Shown here: in pieces, positions 12,714-39,119 of the stretch
How positions within the stretch are numbered: position 1 is the stretch's first letter
How the letters are laid out: the number at the start of each line of letters is the position of its first letter
Source of the DNA: Trema orientale
Lineage: Eukaryota; Streptophyta; Magnoliopsida; Rosales; Cannabaceae
Assembly (NCBI GenBank): GCA_002914845.1
Contig: JXTC01000042.1
Location: forward strand, 317,513-381,512
Length of the DNA stretch: 64,000 nt
Direction: 5' to 3'
Made by a program: the position numbers and the translations under genes
The notes under the pieces: model-generated
Told to the model about the DNA's origin: nothing
The model's database searches: none
What the model saw: only the letters and a program-made list of their open reading frames with translations

Positions 12714-12894
12714 CTCCCAAGGGGGTCGTCGAAGTGGCAAGGAGCTTGAACTTAAGACCTTCTCTCACTTAGGGAAGGTGAGGTCATGAGTTCGAACCCC
12801 CACGTCGCCCTTGGGAGCCCAATCAAATGGGGATGACTCTGAAAAATGACCCGCCACCGGATCTCATCCGCCCTTTTCTTTTACCAAAAAAAAA
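12714..12894 (+). mobile_element. tRNA-derived SINE with 17-bp target duplication
   Basis: The body runs from CTCCCAAGGGGG to an A tail. It has a recognisable box B (GAGTTCGAACCCC at about 12788-12800) and a decayed box A near 12722-12740. Exact copies of ACTAATCGAAGTATCGA flank it at 12697-12713 and 12895-12911. The long target duplication and A tail indicate LINE-mediated insertion. It differs in sequence from the SINE at 1840-1991, so at least two families are present. The intact duplications suggest a fairly recent copy. Confidence 0.85.
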
Positions 12895-12911
12895 ACTAAT
12901 CGAAGTATCGA

Positions 12912-13519
12912 TAACGACAAAGCCCAATCTCGTGGCGATGAAAAATAACCTTTTCCCAAGTTAAACGTCCTTCCACTACTCGAAACTAAGTCAAGACACA
13001 ATCCCACTACCAAAGGTCCAAAACCAAAATTCACAACTACCCTCGTTCTCATTGCATTTAGTCAAGACTCACGTTTTTATTTTGAAGATAGTGAAGAAAT
13101 AGCAAATAGAATTAATTTCCCCTCCCATCCAAAGACTCGGAGAAAGTTTTCTTTTGTTGACTTTTTGGTACTAATATCTTCATACAACGAACCCAGACCT
13201 ACAAATTTACATAGCTATGGGATGGATTTTAGATAGTCATATTGCTAAAAGGCAATATAAGATTGTGTTGTCAGGTCTACCTTATTGCAGTGAGACATGT
13301 ATGTAGTACTTTTCTTTTATAAAGAAGAACATACATATCCTATGGTGTTGTGCCCACGACCAAATGCATGTACTGGGGGCTATACTTCATAAACAATCTC
13401 TCATGATCGGTGCATAGATCCAAAGCCATTTACTAAAAGCTGTGTCACCTTTCGGATCTGTTACAAAGTTGAATTGTGAGGCCCACATAAATATTGACAT
13501 TTATAGTTAAATTAAGACT
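12912..13519. other. spacer, no gene seen
   Basis: AT-rich, with no coding or repeat structure that I could support beyond the flanking SINE and MITE. Confidence 0.3.
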
Positions 13520-13521
13520 TA

Positions 13522-13703
13522 TCGGCAAGTATGCTCACTGAACTTTCACAGGTTTGGCACCTTACTCCCAAAATTAAAAGTTGTAGCATTTGAGCCCCAG
13601 ATTTTAGAAGGAATGAGCAGGTCATTCCAATAAATTACAAGAATATAGGGGCTATTTACTCTAATCTAATGAAAGTTCAATGTGCCAATTGCCATCTAAC
13701 GAA
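13522..13703. mobile_element. small foldback element (MITE candidate)
   Basis: The left end, with CACTGAACTTTCA (about 13537-13549), and the right end, with TGAAAGTTCAATGTGCCAATTGCC (in part, about 13670-13692), are imperfect inverted repeats. They resemble the plant MITEs whose ends read CCCTGAACTTT. I could not define a target duplication. Confidence 0.35.
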
Positions 13704-16652
13704 ATCAAGGGTTATTCATGCCTACAAGAATCATCAGATTTAATCCAAATGAATCAAGAGGAACTCTGTCATCAAAGGCTTAGTTACTCTAATTACGGAA
13801 TTCATAGATTAATAAATATTATAGTACGAGCCCAGAGACTGCTAAAGATGAAACCAAAACCGAAGTCAGAGCTAAAGATGATTGAATTATTATTATTAAC
13901 ATTATTGTTTTTTCAAAAAAAAATCCTATCAGCCAAATAACACACCAAAATTATACCACTAAATATATAAAATACAAAATACAGCTACTGATCTTTACCC
14001 ACAAATTAGTCATGGGGCCTTAATTACATGCTGCATGTCATAAAAAAGCACAATTAACAATAAAAGAAAGTTTGTGCCAATTCAGTTCCTGGTACTAAAT
14101 AAAATTTCAAATTTCGTTAAATCTTTTCTCATATTTATTAGGACCCCAACGGTTTAACCAAAGTTCTGAACTACAGTCTTCATATACGACTTATACTGTG
14201 TAATTCCAAAGTTCTGAACTATACTTTTATTGTGATTTTATTAACTATTTTTCACTTTGCTAAAAGCTCATTGAATTTAACAAAAATTTCCATAAGCGCC
14301 AAAACTGTGTGACAGGATTCTAAACTCTGAAAAGTATAGTTTCCATGTGAATGTAACGAACTACTTAGTAGGTGAAGTAGACAGATGAGCATGATGCTGA
14401 ACAGCAGCATCTTACCTTGCAGCCTGAACGAACAGAATAAGATGCTAAGACAAAACGATAAGCCACGAATGATGCTGAAGGAGCATACCTGCTCAACAAA
14501 GAAATTGAAACCACACAACTGATTTTTGGAGGACTCAAGTAAGCTACATAAAGAGCACGAGAAACAATCATGTCTCTTTTCTAATAACCAAGAGTTCTGC
14601 GTTAAAGAGTGTCATACAATGACAATTGCAACATTAAATAGAGAATATTTTATAAGGATTGCTCCAAGTTTCACCGTATCAAATAACCTTAAGAAAAACA
14701 TTTGTAAGGAATTCCAACTAGAGGATGCACAATATTATTGACTTTAGAATTTTACAAAAGCCAATTACTCCATTGGTAGGAAATCAAGAAACCATGTAAA
14801 GAAAGGTGGTCAGATATGCACATAACTCATGATCAAGGCAGCTTGGTATCAATTCAAGGCAATGAAACCTTCATGCAGCTCAATATTAAGTTCATATTCG
14901 TACTTATATCGTTAAAGATCATATCTTTCCTAATTTTCATCCATGATACTTTCAGTCTTGTTTTGCATGTTTGACCAATTGCTGGATACTAGTTTTATGG
15001 ATTATTTTAGGCGATAATAGACACTACCACCATTGAATTGTTACCCCTTTTTCACATCCCCTACTTTATAAAATCTTCATATTGTTCTTAATCTATAATT
15101 TAACTTAGATTAGCCCAATAATTTGAAGCACGTAACATAATAATTTCATATTTGAGTACTTAATCAAAATAGAAAGAAATATGAATAAAAGTAAGGAAGA
15201 AGATAGACAAGAGAGAGTATAGAGTAAACAATATTCTTATTATTCTTCATTCTTCTTGTGATATACAATACAAGATCAAGGGCCATATATATATATACTT
15301 ACCTTATTGAGTAAAAGACTAGAAGGTAAAGGTTACAACACCACCAATTTAAATATTAATTTGTAGAATAAATATACTAAATAAATTATATTAAGATAAT
15401 AAATGTTATAGATCTTGTAACATATTTGGGAATATTCATGTTCCATTACCCTTGCTGTAAATACCTATCTTTATACAATTTATTTGAAAGAAAATAACTT
15501 TCAGATTAATATTCTATTTAGTGGTATGTCATTCTTGTTGTAACCTATAACTTTTGGAATTCTATCCACTACCCACTATGGTTGTAGGCCTATATATATG
15601 AACCTTATGAGCTTGTATTGTATACAAAAACAAGAAGGAGTAATAAGGTTGCCCTACCCTACATTCTCTCTTTTATCCATATTGTTTCTTTTACTTTTGT
15701 GCAATTTAGATTTCAATTTATTTTCATTTAGTTTTACAGCAATCAAACTATAGTTTCTAAATTATTAAATGATGGAAGTTGCTAATTTTAGAAAAATGTT
15801 TGCCTCTTGTTGGGTTATTCTTTGGGGTCTTTTTGTATACACCTTTTTGTAGTTCTATATTATAATCAACTTAGTAAAATATCTATTTCTTGTCTCCCAC
15901 AACCCCAAAAAATAAATAAATAAATAAATAAAATGTTCGCCTCAGACCAAAGAAAATTAGCACAACACAGTAGTGTCTTTGTACCAAATGAATTCTTAAT
16001 CATCAAAGGAAGCATTATGCCATTATACTGTAAAGACTACTTTTCTTCGTATATTTGGGTTATTCGGGCAGCTTCATGTGATGTTCAGATTATATTGCTT
16101 ATTGTAAATTTCAGGCCTCATCTTGTTCACTGCCCCTGTAACATATTTTCATTAACCAATAAAATTATTTGTTTCATATAAAAGGAATATGTATGATGGT
16201 CACATTCTCAGCTTCTAATCACTTTGTTTCACAAGTTTAAGACATTATAGATGTAGATATAACTGAAGCATTAGTTTTTGAAAATGGGAAATTCATATTC
16301 ATATGCATAAAAGATGGGAAACAAATAAGCATACATATATATATATATGTGTGTGTGTGTGTGCGCGCGCGTGTGACTCTATTTATATAAAGTTATCTTT
16401 CCTATGCTTCTTTTCAGCTAATTTTCTGTTTTGTACACCCGACCCAGTCTAATAAAATATCTCCCAGTAACCAACCACATTTCTAATAAAGCAAACCTGA
16501 CTCAACAGGTCAAGTAAAATTTGTGTTTTTAAATCACGATCGCCTTGAATTAAATTAAAAAAAAAGGGGGAAAAAACCATGCATCTTAGAGAAAAATTTT
16601 AATGAATTCACAATGAATAAAATATAATACCTGGTTCTACCAAAATTGCTTC
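13704..16652. other. spacer downstream of PEX1, no gene supported
   Basis: No open frame here looks coding. Visible structure includes a region at about 15180-15440 that resembles part of an old copia LTR on the minus strand (TATATATA box near 15285-15297). There is also an (AATA)n run near 15910-15930 and a compound dinucleotide repeat at 16334-16374 (TA, then GT, then CG). The last hundred bases before 16653 are presumably the PEX1 3' UTR. Confidence 0.3.
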
Positions 16653-31007
<14,355 letters not shown>

Positions 31008-31220
31008 GAATACTGCTGAGAATGGAAGCGCGTGTCGACGACGCGCTACTTCTCGGCCAGAGACAGGGGGTGTGGGCAAATATGGAATTGTGTGAACTGA
31101 ACTGAACTGAACTGACCGACCCACTTCGCCGATCAAAAATGGATAAGCTAATTTCGAACTTCGACGCCGGGGTTTCTATCTGCTGCAGCACCTGCATCTG
31201 CACTGTTGCGGCTTTATCTT
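31008..31220 (-). promoter_or_regulatory. PEX1 5' leader and proximal promoter region
   Basis: Upstream of the PEX1 ATG (31007-31005) the sequence is unusually GC-rich for its neighbourhood as far as about 31070. It also contains a short (ACTGA)n run at about 31094-31114. I see no convincing TATA box, which is common for plant housekeeping genes. No divergent gene is visible on the other side. Confidence 0.35.
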
Positions 31221-31237
31221 GAAATTAGAACCACCTA

Positions 31238-31405
31238 TTTTTTTTTTTTTTTCGGAGTTGATATTTTCTTAAAAAAATAAATATAAGGCTTAATTAATTA
31301 TCATCATTTATTACAAATTTAAAAAAAAATATCCACACACTATCAAAGCTTCAACTCCTAACTCTCCTAAACTCACACACATCACTAAAGTCTTGCACCA
31401 CTTTT
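31238..31405 (-). mobile_element. decayed relative of the SINE at 1840-1991
   Basis: In the same order and orientation as the first copy it shows a T run (A tail, 31238-31252), CATTTATTACAAATTTAAA, CACACACTATCAAAGCTTCAA, CTCACACACATC and GTCTTGCACCA. The tRNA-like boxes are badly eroded. No flanking duplication is clear. Confidence 0.5.
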
Positions 31406-31558
31406 TGGGATTGAAATTAATTATTATGACTTAAACGAAAAAATAAAAAAGAGATTAATTATTACGACTATACTTGGTTTTGTATTTATTAGGAGAATAC
31501 ATATTTTTAGTATCCGAAAATACTATGCTACCTTTATCTTCTTGGCCTGCCACATTAT

Positions 31559-32047
31559 GGTCCTGTTTGGGGGGCGGACTATGAGACTGGATCGGACTCT
31601 TTACTTTTTTTTTTCAGGACTATTTTTTTTTTTTGGATTAAATAGTTTCATCTAAAACTTGAGTTTATTTAGTTTCAACAAGGATTATAGTTTTTTTTTT
31701 TTTGCATATTTTTTTTGGACAATATTTTTTATCTTTTGTCTTTCTTTAAAAAATGCATATCCCTATTTAAAAAAAAATTAAACATATAATAATTATTAAA
31801 AATAAAATAAAAAATATTTTATTTTATTTAATTATTGTTTAATGTTCTCTCTCAAATTTATGAAATATTTATCTTCGTATTTCATAAAAAAATATTATGA
31901 AAACTGCATTAATAAAATTTTTATTATATATTTATGCTTTAGTCCTGTATTACACCAAACATAGTATAGTACTAAATAGTCCAATTCAGTCCATTCCCAA
32001 TTATTAGTCTAGTCCAATCCAATCCAGTTATGTATACCAAACGAGCC
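31559..32047. mobile_element. hAT-type non-autonomous element (candidate)
   Basis: The termini read GGTCCTGTTTGGGG and, reverse-complemented, GGCTCGTTTGGTAT. The subterminal regions share repeated GGACTR/TAGTCC motifs in inverted orientation. The element is about 490 bp, AT-rich inside and has no open frame. I could not confirm a target duplication. Confidence 0.45.
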
Positions 32048-33247
32048 GTATGTTTTAAGAGAATATTATAGATGTGTTCGTAGTTTAGTTTCGTCGGTTT
32101 GATGGTAAAATCATAAATTAAACTAAACTATTGTTCTATCTCAGTTTGATTCATCAGTTTCAAAGTGTAAGTTGAAACTATAACCAAATCAACTAAATTT
32201 GGTTTGTTTGGTTAGTATTGTTTTATCGATTTGTATTTAATCGAGGAAATTTGATTTTTTATGATAAAGTTTAAAGAAAAATTAGAAATTCTCGGATCTT
32301 TTAATTTTTGAAAAATTTTAAAATTATTTAGAAAAATATCACTTTTAAAAAATATTTATAAATATATTATTTTTCACTAATTGATGAGGTATTTAAAGTA
32401 ATTGATCAAGTTATTTGATGTAATCAGACTAAAAACCACAATTAACATTTGATTATTCCAAGTAATTTGATTAGTTACCTTGAGTATCTTTAAAATGTAC
32501 TAATTTTTTTTAAAAAATTGTAGTTTTCTAAATATTATTAAGAGTAGGTATTTTTTTAATAGATCCAAAATCTTTTAAAGTTTCAGTCCATCCAAGATTA
32601 TTCAATTTTTCACCCTATCAGAATGTATTTATGTTAAAAGCTCGTTTTAATATTGTTTTGAACATTTCAAAGTAATATTAAGTCCCTGAAAATTAAAATA
32701 GCCCAAATTTCAAAGAAAAAAATAACGCAGCAAAAAGTTTTTAAAAAAATACATAAAACTAGACACTCATTGAATTAGTAAGTTGAGATATGTATAAATT
32801 TTAAAGACACCGATTAAAAAATATGTTATTAGACAACACAATACTAATGTGTGGAGATAATATAAAAAAAAAGTTCAATACTCTTTTATGCAAATACTAA
32901 CTTTTATCGATAAAATGAGCTGCAAGACATAAATACTTATCACTTGTCAATGAAATCTATAGATCAAGTGTTAAACTTATCCTACTAAGAATTACATCTA
33001 ACATTTGTCTTTTTCCCTTGGTGTAACTTATGACATCAATTCTAGAGTGTTTCTAGTCACTAAATCTATCTCAAGGCATAAAAATTGCAACAATGCTCGA
33101 ATCCCCTCACATTTAACAAACTAGAAAGTTAATATCTTGCATTATAATTGCTAAAGCTAATAACACATGAAAATTTTTCAAGATCATAACGACCAGTATT
33201 AAGTTTATATAGAGTCCTCATATTGTTAAATAAGCATCTAACCAACA
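32048..33247. other. AT-rich spacer, no gene seen
   Basis: Low-complexity AT-rich DNA with short A and T runs. I found no coding frame, RNA gene or bounded repeat. Confidence 0.35.
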
Positions 33248-33495
33248 TCACATGTATTTTCTTTTCTTACAAACTTTGAGGTGATGAGTCAGGTTACTTG
33301 TCCCATATTTACTTGATGCAAGATATTGTTGTCTACTATTTTTGTATATAAACTTTAGAACAATCATCATCGAGTTTAATGGACAAGAATGGGAGAAAAT
33401 AACTGGAGTAAAACTAGCCTTGGAAGAAGACGATGAAGCTCTCAACGAAGAAAACAAATGAGAAGTCTCCATAGCCAGTTATGGCTCTGATACCA
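33248..33495 (-). pseudogene. BED zinc-finger-like fragment next to an LTR primer site
   Basis: A 74-codon minus-strand frame ends in LASSKYGTSNLTHHLKVCKKRKYM. GTSNLxxHLxxC is the second half of the BED zinc finger used by hAT transposases. The leading CxxC half has decayed (only VLKFIYKN is seen). The frame opens 7 bp after the primer-binding site of the adjacent LTR. Either an LTR element took up a BED-finger fragment or two remnants are abutted. Confidence 0.45.
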
Positions 33496-33678
33496 TGTTA
33501 AGTTTTAGAAAGAAATGAATTGTATTGTAATCTTCTTTATTAATTGAAAAGTAATATAGAGACTCAGCTTTTATAGGACTATACTTCTACAACAAACTCA
33601 CTAATAGTAATCTAACAAACACAACTAATATTAATAAACTATTGACACATGGCATATATGAGTAAATAGTTCTTAACA
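33496..33678 (-). mobile_element. short LTR with adjacent Met-tRNA primer site (fossil)
   Basis: An 183-bp TGTTAAG..CTTAACA repeat, followed on the minus strand by TGGTATCAGAGCCAT (complement of 33481-33495). That is the primer site for initiator Met-tRNA used by copia and TRIM elements. It is therefore a 5' LTR in minus orientation. The partner LTR and coding region were not found, so the element is broken. Confidence 0.65.
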
Positions 33679-33700
33679 TATTAACCCTTATCATGGCATA

Positions 33701-34555
33701 TGTTGGTGAAGGTTTTGTCAATAATAAATTCAGAAAATTATGAGATGTAGTTTGTGTATGAAAAGGATTGATAAATTAAAGCAAATAAAGAGATACGAAT
33801 TTTATAGTGGTTCAGCCCCAAAAAAGATGAGCCTACATCCACTGTTCTTCAATATATTCTGAAGAATTACAAGAGTTTCTCTAAGTCTCAAGGTGAGAGC
33901 AGAGAGAATTACAGAATGTAATGAGGTGTTTGTGAAGAAATTGTGTCGCGTCTAACAATGAGATTGAGGCCCCTTTATATAGGTGAGGGTGGCTCAATAT
34001 TTCCTAATTACACAATGGGTAAGTGCATAATCAGAAAAATAATTTTGGGCAACAACATACAATCAGGTAACATCTCGAATTAAATGAAGGGATTATTCGA
34101 GCTCCATTCAGAAGCTTGTTTCCTTTTCCTTTTTGAAGACGCTTGATATAATTTCCTTTTTATGCTGGTCGCACCTATTTCCTTCGGAGGAGGTCGCACT
34201 TTAATCAAAAGAACACATATGCGACCTGGTGTAACCCGATTATTGACTTTCCTTTCTTGGTGTTGACCGATGTGGATTTAAGATCGCATAACAATTGTCC
34301 CCCAGCTCCATTTAGCCTTTAGCCTAAATGGAGCTTCCTATTCTGATAAATACGAACTTAAGAATGCGATATTATGAGGTCATCTCGAAACTCTTGAAGA
34401 GTCGTCAAATCTTGGATCATACCTTTCCAGAACCACACGTATCCTTTCCTGACAGATGCAACCACGTGTCACATTTTCTCAGAGGATTGGAGAAACTCGA
34501 GAAAACTTCTCCGTTTCTCGAGCAGACGCGATGATGGCAATGACGCCAGCAAGTA
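33701..34555 (-). mobile_element. 3' LTR and internal stub of an LTR retrotransposon (fossil)
   Basis: An LTR at 33701-34293 (about 593 bp, TGTTATGC..CACCAACA on the minus strand) has a CCTATATAAAGG TATA box near 33971-33982. It is preceded by a purine tract, GGAGCTGGGGGACAAT (complement of about 34294-34309). About 250 bp of internal sequence follow to the right, then the element is lost. Probably a Ty3/gypsy type, but no coding domain remains to prove it. It is strongly truncated. Confidence 0.55.
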
Positions 34556-37511
34556 GTAAAAAAAAAATAAAAGCAATATCAAATAGCCAAATTAAAATCA
34601 TAAATCAGAAAGTCGCAAAATAAACTATCTCCACAATTTATAAATAAAATTAAATCATAAATAACTCATAAATACCATATAAAAACCCAAATAACTTAAA
34701 CTTAAACTTTTTGTAAGATTACCTTCGAAAAGATTCTTATTGTCTTGTTGAAGGATAAGAGAATTTAGTATCTAAATAGTCAAAATAGAGTACTGAAATA
34801 AACAGGAAAAAAAAAAGAAGAAGACTAAAATATTAGAGAAATCAGGGAACCAGATATTAGAAACAAAATAAAAAATAGGAGAGCACTGAGTATGAACTTT
34901 GTAGAGAGATGAGAGTTGAAAGAACGCTTAGATATTTCAAATTTAGTCCTTGGGTGTCCATAGTGTTGTGTTGCAATAAGGAGAAAGAAAGAGACAAACA
35001 AAAAGGAAAGAAAAATAGGGAAGTTAAGGCCTAAATCGTATTTAGCTATAAGAGTTTACTCATTGTGTCTAAGAACGAGTTGAGTTAGAATGGCTGAGGT
35101 TAACATTGCTAATAGGGGAATAAGAGACTAGACATAAATGAAAATGAGTGATAGTGGTTAGTTTTAGGATTTTCAATTTTGAAACAAAAACTAATTAAAA
35201 AAGTTAAAAACATATATTTTATGGGTACGTCTATAATAGGGTATCACTTTTTGGCCCTACGTAGGGCTTTTTTGCCCAGACCATATGATATAAATAAATA
35301 TTGGTCAAAAGATCAAGTATACAAAAAATTTGGTGCAGAATAATACATGAGATTGAAACTCAAAAGGCAAATTCCTTTTTTTTTTTTTTTTCATTTCCTT
35401 TGTCTCTCTACTACCCAATAGTGACCACCGTTGCTCCAAAGCCATAACCATGGCAACCACTAGTACTCTAAGACCACCAACACTCTAGGGACCATTCTTT
35501 AAATCGCTCTTGATCTTGTCTTCTCTGTTCTCTTCTCCTACTCATTCTCTTTGCATGCCAAAGAAACTCAAACCAAAAATAGACAAAGAAAAAATGAGAC
35601 TGATTGAGATGGAGAAAATTATCAATTAAAGACAATCTATCTTTCGGGGACGACTATTAATTAAAACTCACTTACGTCTTCTTTCTCAAAAAGATTGGGT
35701 TGGGTACATAGATTCAACCAAAAGTAAACTAGTTTAAACGCTCATTTATGCCTTCTTCCCCTAAAATATAGGTTGGGTATATAGATTTAACCTAAAGTAA
35801 AGTCCATATATCTTTTTATTCTCTAGATCTGCAAAATTGTAAAAGTTGGACAAAGTTGATTTAGATGATAAGAATATATTAGAATGAGATTGAAATATAA
35901 TGGAGCAATAAAATAAAATTATGGATCTGCAAAGTATTATAGAGAACGATTTCTAACTTAAATTTTTCTCTTCTTTACTTATTTTTGATTTTTTTTTCCA
36001 TAATTTCCTTGTTTTATTTGTTCTACGTATTCTTTTCTTACCGACTTCTCTATTTGAGGTCTTCCACTTTTTTTGTTTCTTCTTTACGTTTTGTTTTTTT
36101 TTTTTTCCTTTTGAAATGTTTACAACACAATGGAAATTTTGCGAGATTAATGAGATTTCTCATCTATGCTATGTGATTAATATATCAATTTAACTTGAAG
36201 CATCCTTAGGCCTTTGCTAGCTCCATGCCATAAGCCAAACGGAGGCAAACACGATATCTTGGATATACTAAGCTAAAAAGCTAGTAATAAAAAGATCGAT
36301 ACTAAACGTGTGTAAAGCTAAACTAAACCCCTTTCCCTTTCTCATTTGTCTTTGTTGCAATTGAAGACAACCTGAAAAGCTTTGTTAAGAGAAACTTGTC
36401 CTCTGGTGTGAAACAAAATAACATATCTTGATTCAATTAAACAATTTATATCTTACTCGATTCAATTAGATATTGTTAGAATCTCATATGGGTGTATCGA
36501 TTTTTCGCTTGGATTCTTTTTCTTTCTCTTTCAAATTTAGATTTTGGTCGAAAATTCTTATAGGATTTGTGGCGTAGCTAATGTAGGTTTTCGTTAAATT
36601 TTCATGAGTTATGGTTTCTTTGGTGATAAATTATTTTGTGTATAGTGATACATATAATTTTATTAATTTTTTTTTATTATAACAAATATATGTCGAAAAT
36701 AAATAGAGTAGCTAAGATTGGTTAAATTGGGATTTATACACGAAATTATAATAATCCATCAAATGATTTACAGAGAGTCTTGCCAGAGAAGATGAATGAG
36801 AGAGAAATACAATCTATCATTCTACGGCTCTCCTTCAAAAGCTCAAAAAAAAAAGAGCCTTTATCCACTCAAACATTACAATATATTTTAGATGGATTTA
36901 TGATATTCGCTGAAGCTCATTGAAAATTAGTTTTTTATAGCTCCTTGAATTATTAGCTTTCGAAAACGACAACTAATTTAGACTTGAAACTTATTTTTTT
37001 ATTATTAAAATATTTAAAATATAGTATAGATTGTGAACTGATTACAAATTTTGGCAATTTAATTGCCTTTCATCTATTGCTCTTGGCTAGCAACTATTGG
37101 ATCATTCTGAGTTACTTTATGGAGAGATCCAATGATGATCAAGCTGTAAGGGACTAAGTCCCTCAAAATGAACTCAGGGACTAAATTAGCACCCTAGCTT
37201 TTAAGGACACATGTAACCATTTCTTTGTAGCCGTATTCTAAAATGTAGCTATTATCCATCCAAAAAAATTTGGCTGTCTACTTTTATAAAAATTACAATC
37301 CTGCCATTGTGACTTTGTTCATTATGTGATATATATATAAAATATATTACTGTTTGTTTTATAAACTCTTTTTTTTTTTTCTTTTTGTCATTTTAATCCA
37401 CATATTCTTTTTTATCTTTGCTTTATTTTTTTTAAAGAAAAAAAAAGTTGCCTGTAATTTTTTATTTCTTTTTGGCTTTGATAATAGAAAAACATATGGA
37501 TGATTTAACTT
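34556..37511. other. AT-rich spacer, no gene seen
   Basis: Many A/T runs and no coding signal. A short palindromic remnant at about 35222-35281 (GGGTACGTCTATAATAGGG ... GGCCCTACGTAGGGC) resembles the foldback MITE at 52960-53131. The stretch at 35985-36110 is T-rich and opens only by chance. Confidence 0.35.
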
Positions 37512-37880
37512 AGGGTAAATTGAAAAAAAAAAAAAAATGAAGTTTGGGTATTATCTAATTTAAACCATGAAGTTTTGACTCTACAAAATAATACTCTGAG
37601 ATTAAGAATTTCTAAAAATTAATTCTCTGAGTTGACATTTTGAATAACTTTAACTGTTAAAAGACAATAATTTCTCAAAATTAAGGAAAATAATAAGAAC
37701 TAATGTTGTTTTATTGGAGGATATTATTATTTTTCGTTGGTAAAATTGGTCAAAAATTCAGTCTGGAGTATTAATTTTCAGAAATTCTTAATCTCATGGT
37801 ATTAGTTTGTTGAGTCTAAAATTCATGGTTTAAATTGCAGAATGCTCAAACTTCATAATATTTTTTTGCATTTCACTCTG
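37512..37880. mobile_element. long-TIR foldback element (MITE)
   Basis: About 118 bp at the left (37512-37630) and right (37763-37880) are clear inverted repeats. Both carry TTTAAACCATGAA, GAGATTAAGAATTTCT and AAAATTAAT in mirrored order, and the ends read AGGGTAAATTG and CAGAGTGAAATGC. This long-TIR, A-run-near-the-end form is typical of plant Mutator-like MITEs. No exact 9-bp duplication could be fixed. Confidence 0.7.
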
Positions 37881-39119
37881 TAATTTATTTGATTATTTTT
37901 TAAAGTTAAAGTTTTAATCAATTGACACATAATTTTTGCACATTTTTCCTCCTTATACCCTTACTAGTTGTGTCATATAAATTTTTTTCATCTTTTTTTT
38001 CTTTAAGTTGTTATATTTATTTAGTCTTGTTGATTATTGTGTTCTTTTTGGGTGTATTTTATATTGAAACTTAGCACTTTTTAATTAGGAAGTTCTTTTT
38101 ACTTGTGTAAGCTACATTTATCATTGATAGACAATAATTCAAATTAATTACTTTCCATTATTAAATTTCATTAAAATTTTACTATAATAATAAACCTGAA
38201 ATAAAATTCTTAAATAATGTAAATGATATTTTAAAAAGGAAAGAAAGAGAAAAAATTGGACATCTTTAGTGCAATGCTATTTGTTATGCTAAATTTAATG
38301 TATTCAAATACAATATCAAGTATAGTATGTTGTAATAGTTTCAAAAATAGCAAAATCTTCACTTTTAAATATTCTATCTATGGGGCCCGCTTTTTGAGCA
38401 TACGCCACGTGTGCATCCAAGTGACACGTAATTGAAAGATTACCTGGGAATCACAAGCACTCAGCATGACGGTAATTGGGCCTGCGCTATCGAAGCGGGC
38501 CAAGACGGAGCCCATCCAGACTTGGGATGGGCCTGGCCCAACCAGACCCTTATGCCGACAGCTGGGGGTCAGGAGCCTCAAGGGTCTTCCGCTAGAAGGC
38601 CCTCGGGGGCAACGCATAGTTCCAGATCCAGACAAAGTATTTAATGCAATCCTGGGTAGGTGCGCGCATTAAATGCGTTTTCCTGAGAGAACGGCGGAAC
38701 TGTAGTCGCCGCTCCATGTCAGGATTCATGTTGGAGCTGGTGACAGGGAGCAGACCGTACCAATCTTAGCTCGTGATCTCGGGAGCTAGCTACGGCGCTG
38801 GAAAAGAAACCTCGGAATTGGATTGGATCCCAATTCCGGAGGTGTAAATACCACACACACCGTAGCAAAAAGGTAAGCAATTTTTTCCACTCCCTGCTAT
38901 CCCCCTTAGAGCCGATATCTGACTTAAGCATCGGAGAATCTTTGCAGGTACCCCCTCCAGGGCTCCTCCGATCCACTCAGATATTGGACACAGTCAGAAG
39001 CAGCAGAGACACGAAGACAGTTGGGAAAACCGTCCCAACAGTTTGGCGCCGTCTGTGGGAAAGAGGTGAGCAAAGACTTTGCAACTCCTTCCCGAACAAA
39101 AAAGCCATACGACCGCTAA

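Noticed and set aside
35985-36176. Hydrophobic 63-codon frame
   Set aside because: It arises from T-rich low-complexity DNA that always reads as Phe, Leu and Ser; no real gene context.
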